Of a stretch of DNA of 64,000 nucleotides, positions 59,995 to 64,000 are shown piece after piece (the stretch's first letter is position 1; each line of letters opens with the position of its first letter). Below the pieces are notes generated by a model. The model worked only from the letters and a program-made list of their open reading frames with translations. It made no database searches and was not told where the DNA came from. This DNA comes from Botryotinia globosa. Taxonomy: Eukaryota > Ascomycota > Leotiomycetes > Helotiales > Sclerotiniaceae. The stretch covers positions 1,178,001 to 1,242,000 of the forward strand of contig RCSZ01000010.1 in assembly GCA_014898425.1 (NCBI GenBank). The letters are read 5' to 3'. A program made the translations under genes and the position numbers.

Positions 59995-60126
59995 TACTCG
60001 TGAGGCCAGAAAGTATGCAACTCCGGCGCTATGAAAACCAGGTTAGTTCTCTTGTACTCCGTAGTTTACCATTTTGTGGTAGGTGCATCTAGCGTCGGAG
60101 TTGCATACTTTCTGGCCGCACGAGTA
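59995..60126. mobile_element. MITE-like element with 36-base terminal inverted repeats
   Basis: The arms at 59995-60030 and 60091-60126 are inverted copies matching at 34 of 36 positions, around a 60-base centre. The outer ends begin TACTCGTG and finish CACGAGTA, so the arms abut TA dinucleotides, as in Tc1/mariner- or pogo-type insertions. No coding capacity is present. The word GAATACTCGTGAG recurs 108 bases upstream at 59884-59896. Confidence 0.7.
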
Positions 60127-60646
60127 GTAGTATTGTCAAGCCACATGTAGAATGGTATGTCCTCAATGTGGTGTGGACGTTTCAGTGACTCGTTTGAAAG
60201 CCGCAATGCAAATTGCAATATATTCGTCTATGCGCATAGACTGCTACATATCCTGACGGTGAATTTGGCGAACAGAGTACTACGAGCACTTCGACTTCGG
60301 TGGCTTCTACGATTACTACGGGATTTCCAATTCATGCGGCTTTCTGATGATCTGCGCTGGCTGGACGGTTCTAACTGTCATTTTTTTACACCATTGCCAG
60401 AATCAGTTTCCTGGATGGTGTGATGATCGGCTACATTCATGTTGCCGTCGAAACTGTAGCTGTGCTTTCATGACTCGCTGGTTTCATTACTTTAGCTGTT
60501 CAGATTCAACTGACACATATTCGACCGGAAAAAACCCATGGAAGATTCTCATTGTGGAAATGGTCTTTGGTGCGCTCGGATGACTATTATTCATAATCGC
60601 CGCATCCTTGATTGCCATTTTCATCTTCAAATAGTTTCCCAGGCAA

Positions 60647-61084
60647 TACGGAGGTTGATGGGATAAGTCGTGTAAGCCCCATTTTTAATAAAAGTTGCTG
60701 TTTTACAAAATTCCAATGCCGCTTTTACTAATTTTACTAGATATTCAGCTAATCCCCTCAAATTTTCGAATTTTGAAGCTTTTCATTCCTTTTTTCAATT
60801 TTTATAATCTTAAAGCTTTTAAAGCTTCTAAAGTTTTCTATAGATTTTAAATAGATTTTAGAATAGATTTTAGAATAGTATTTCTAAAAAGAAAAATATG
60901 AAATTTGATAAATTTGAGTGATTTTATTAGAATTAGGATAAATTTATAATATTTTTATTATCTAGAGTTTACTATATAAATTTCCAATTAGTGTGATAAT
61001 ATGATTGGTCAAAATGATGTAAATGGGGAAAAGCTCGGTCGTTTTTTGGTGTGTTTTATAATACTTACGCCGTCAACCTCCGTA
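60647..61084. mobile_element. AT-rich element with about 22-base terminal inverted repeats
   Basis: The left end reads TACGGAGGTTGATGG and continues GATAAGT; the right end read on the other strand is TACGGAGGTTGACGG then CGTAAGT. The 438-base interior is very AT-rich, with many TTTTA/TAAAA words, unlike its surroundings. It has no open frame of note. This fits a non-autonomous or decayed DNA transposon, possibly modified by repeat-induced point mutation. Confidence 0.65.
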
Positions 61085-61829
61085 TAGATTTAGGACTGGG
61101 CTCGATAGAGCTATCTGATTAGCTTTACATGATTCCTAGGGATCTCGAAACCATAACTCCGTTGTAATCCTCGCCATCGCAGTTCAGGAAAAGATATGTT
61201 TCCTGAAATGGTTGTGCGAACATTGTATGTTCCACACGGGTTTGAAAAACGCAAAAGACCTAGACGTTGATATCACTGCTTATGATCGAAACATCACCCA
61301 GTCATGTTACATGATGAAATAGATTCACTTTGCTACGAGACTATCTTTCTTTTCGGATCAATCTCCGCCCATAATGAAAGCGTTGACGGTCCTTTATTAT
61401 TGAAAGGCTAGCCGAGTCCAATTTCTCCTGCGAAGGTTTGTCCGTTGATTTGAAAGGCGCTATAATCACGTTCATAATCAACACGAATGACAATATATTG
61501 CATTGAAAAAGCGGGGGAAGGGGGCTGGATGTGGCACGGACTCTGAAGCTGTTGCGCGGTTTCACGTGACTATACGCAGAGCACGCCAAAACGTGATCAT
61601 GCATGTCAGATCTCCAATTAGTTATCGCATGTGCAGTGACAAAGAGTCCCCAAAAGTTGTAGATGTTAGGAGAGTAATACGATGCACGGAAATACAGATC
61701 ATCCATTGAGAGTATCACTAAGCTGCAAATACATCATTATTTCGTTGGATTATCTTTGAAACGTGAGGTCCGCATTGACAAGCTGAAACCGCCCAGCTTT
61801 CTATGCGTGCAAGCCACACACTTCTTAAG

Positions 61830-64000
61830 ATGTCACCTCGAACGAAAACTGTATGTGTGATTGGTGAGTGCACTCATCTTCGGATGCTTTAATGACTAAC
61901 ATTCACGGATTAGGCGCTGGTCCCTCAGGGCTCGTAGCAGCCAAAACACTCACTCACGATCATCCAAAAGGCACCTTTGACGTGACTGTTTTTGAGCAGT
62001 CGCAGAGAATAGGTGGATTATGGCCTACATCTCGGGATGATGATGGTCTATTGAATCCAGATATGTGTACGAACCAAAGTCGTCATACAGTCAGCTTCAG
62101 TGATTTGGCATGGTCTGCTTCATCGCCTGCTTTTCCGAAAGCATGGCAAGTCGGGAAATACCTCGAAGACTATATCAAAATGTACCCTGGATATTCAATC
62201 AAGACGGGAGTCAAAGTAGCCAAGGTCGAACCGCCACTCAGTTGGCAAACCACTTCAGCTGCGTCAGGGAAATGGAATGTGTATGTCCAACATACTGGGT
62301 CTACCGAATCCCCACAGATTCATGAATTCGATAAAGTAATTGTGGCCACTGGTTTCTTTGGAAAGCCTAAGATACCTGATACTCTTGCAAATCTTTCAGC
62401 TCCAGTCTGGCACAGTTCCAACCTTCGTGATGTCAATAGTGCGTTGACCGACAATGGAAGACTCTCTTCACCTAAGGGCAAGAACATTGTGGTTGTTGGA
62501 GGGCAAATGTCTGGCGTCGAAACCGCAGCAGCAGTAGCTTTGCAGTTATCCTCTTCCGTGAACTCAACGGAACGTCCGATTCCAAATGCAAAAGAATACA
62601 AGGTCTACAATGTGATTCAACAGCCATTTTGGGTGATGACCTTAACAATGCCAAATAACCCGAACATTGATGGTGTAAAGCCCGAAGCTGAACAGGTATC
62701 TAACGTCTATCTATCAAATGAAACTTGTTTCTAACACTCGCTTCAGATACCAAATCCAGCACCAAAATTCTTACCCCTCGATCTGGTCATGTACAATCTT
62801 GGATGGAAACCTCCTGGGCCTCTCAAAAACTCATCTGGTCACATATCACCAGAGATGGCAAAAGCAACTAACGAATTCTTAAACAAGTATCTGGGGACCG
62901 ACCAGAGCGGAATAGGTACAGATCATCTAGCAATAGCAGGAGATGTTCGCTCTGAACCACCACGACTTACAGTTAGTGACAACTATGTTGAGTTTGTCCG
63001 AGCTGGAGATATTAAAACGATCCGAGGAAAGGTGATCAGTGCAGAACCCAATCAATCAAATTCCATCACTGTGAAGGAGAACGGAAACCAACAGGTAATT
63101 GACGATGTTGCAGCAGTTATATTGGCAACTGGTTTTGATGCATCTCCATCACTGGATTTTCTGCCCAAGGAAATCCTCCAACATCTCTCGTTTGATGAGT
63201 CAAGCAGTGAACTACCACTGGCCTTAAATTTACACTCCACTATCAATGCGAAGATCCCCTCTCTAGGCTTTGTAGGGTTTTATCGAAGTCCCTATTGGGG
63301 CGTCATGGAAATGCAAGCTCGATTCCTGGGAAAACTCTGGTCTGGCGACGCACATGCACAGAAGACCTTAGAATCAGACAATACCCTCGACGAACTTCTC
63401 CAGCTACGCACTGATCCACGACTCGCTCAATTCCCAATGGGTGATTATGCATACCTAATGGAATCATTTGCCAAAGCCGTCGGGATCAAGCGACAAGAAC
63501 CCACGGACGACCCAGAGGCACGTACAGGAATCGTACTTCCATCTCGCTACATTTATTCACACGCAACCCCTGCTCAGAAAGAACAAGCAGCACTTGCTCT
63601 CTCTGCCATCTCTTCCACATTCGATTCTTCCACGCGGGGAACTTTTGTCTCCAAGGCCATATTCCGTTCACTTCAAGGGACCTGGAGACTTTCCCGCTCC
63701 TTAAGAAGTTTTCTCTCCACCTTCCCCTCTGGTACCTTCACGGGAACCGCAAAATTTCTCCCTCGCTTCCCTACCGCCCCATCTTTCGATTCCGAATACT
63801 TGTATATCGAAGAAGGAGATTTCGTAACGGATACCGGAATGTCATTTAAAGCCAGTAGAAGATACGTATATCGATACAGAGAGGATACTGATACGCTTAG
63901 TCTATGGTTTGTCAAAACTGATGATAATCTGGGTGTAGATTATTTGTTTCATGAGATGGAGATTTTAATTCCTGCAGTCCAAGATAAGAGGGATGGACAG
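61830..64000 (+). CDS. Flavin-dependent monooxygenase fused to a DUF6314 domain (3' end outside window)
   Basis: Joined from 61830-61863, 61914-62695 and 62747-64000; 690 residues are visible and the frame is still open at the window edge. Exon 1 and 2 together give VCVIGAGPSGLVAAKTL, the FAD-binding GxGxxG at 12-17. RIGGLWP follows, then VIVATGFFGKPKIPD, a second nucleotide-binding motif VVVGGQMSGVETA at about 204-216 for NADPH, and ILATGFDASPSLDFLP. These mark an FMO-like class B flavoprotein. From about residue 580 the protein changes to LQGTWRLSRSLRS, FPSGTFTGTAKFLPR, SEYLYIEEGDFVTDTG and ASRRYVYRYREDTDTLSLWF, the DUF6314 pattern, presumably a ligand-binding barrel. Such fusions occur in other ascomycetes. 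The substrate is unknown. Confidence 0.9.

Larger units (their letters stand above)
58675..61829. other. Intergenic region with decayed inverted-repeat elements
   Basis: No gene can be supported in 3.2 kb. An AT-rich patch with repeated CTTAAAG-type words lies at about 58875-59040. Three inverted-repeat structures (59212-59310, 59995-60126, 60647-61084) look like remnants of small DNA transposons and are listed separately. The last 250 bases are the monooxygenase promoter. Confidence 0.6.

Overview
The window is nuclear DNA of a filamentous ascomycete. Genes are split by short introns (about 45-170 bases) with GTAAGT/GTATGT-type donors, CTAAC/CTGAC branch points and CAG/TAG acceptors. Many proteins are fungus-specific: Zn2Cys6 regulators, an Anp1-type GT62 mannosyltransferase, the fungal V-ATPase subunit f and a cell-surface copper superoxide dismutase. 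Gene content and moderate GC suggest a leotiomycete of the Botrytis/Sclerotinia kind, but that placement is inference. No rRNA, confident tRNA or CRISPR was found. Exon boundaries were worked out by hand from splice signals and reading-frame continuity; there is no transcript evidence.

Layout. 1-5 kb: a Zn2Cys6 regulator (1745-3252) and a small DUF202 membrane protein with an 11-base first exon (4422-4823). 5-9.7 kb: no gene I can support. 9.7-11.8 kb: a molybdenum-cofactor-sulfurase-like protein that keeps the PLP domain but lacks the MOSC domain. 14.5-15.3 kb (minus): a secreted precursor made of ten near-identical peptides separated by Lys-Arg, the most unusual gene here. 16.3-16.75 kb (minus): V-ATPase subunit f in three small exons. 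19.6-20.4 kb: a GPI-type copper superoxide dismutase. 21.8-23.6 kb (minus): an MFS sugar transporter. 24.8-28.5 kb (minus): a 1217-residue C2H2 zinc-finger protein. A gene-poor 5.3 kb stretch follows.

33.8-36.2 kb: a divergent housekeeping pair, the PP2A activator Rrd1 (minus) and the exosome ring subunit Rrp46 (plus), sharing a promoter under 300 bases. 38.6-40.5 kb: NAD kinase. 43.3-44.5 kb (minus): Anp1. 44.5-49.3 kb: a long intergenic region with many microsatellites and two perfect palindromes. 49.3-50.3 kb: a low-complexity Pro/Ser-rich protein. 51.2-53.0 kb: a secreted Ser/Thr-rich protein with a poly-Asp run and a Cys-rich C-terminal domain. 54.9 kb: a possible 49-residue membrane protein. 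56.9-58.7 kb (minus): a second Zn2Cys6 regulator. 58.7-61.8 kb: a graveyard of inverted-repeat elements. 61.8 kb to the end: a flavin monooxygenase fused to a DUF6314 domain, cut by the window edge.

The genes do not form an obvious biosynthetic cluster. Several act at the cell surface or in the secretory route (repeat-peptide precursor, superoxide dismutase, Anp1, Ser/Thr-rich protein, V-ATPase f), and the rest are mostly core metabolism or RNA/phosphatase functions. The repeat-peptide precursor has no recognisable tailoring enzyme beside it, which favours a processed secreted peptide over a modified cyclic one.
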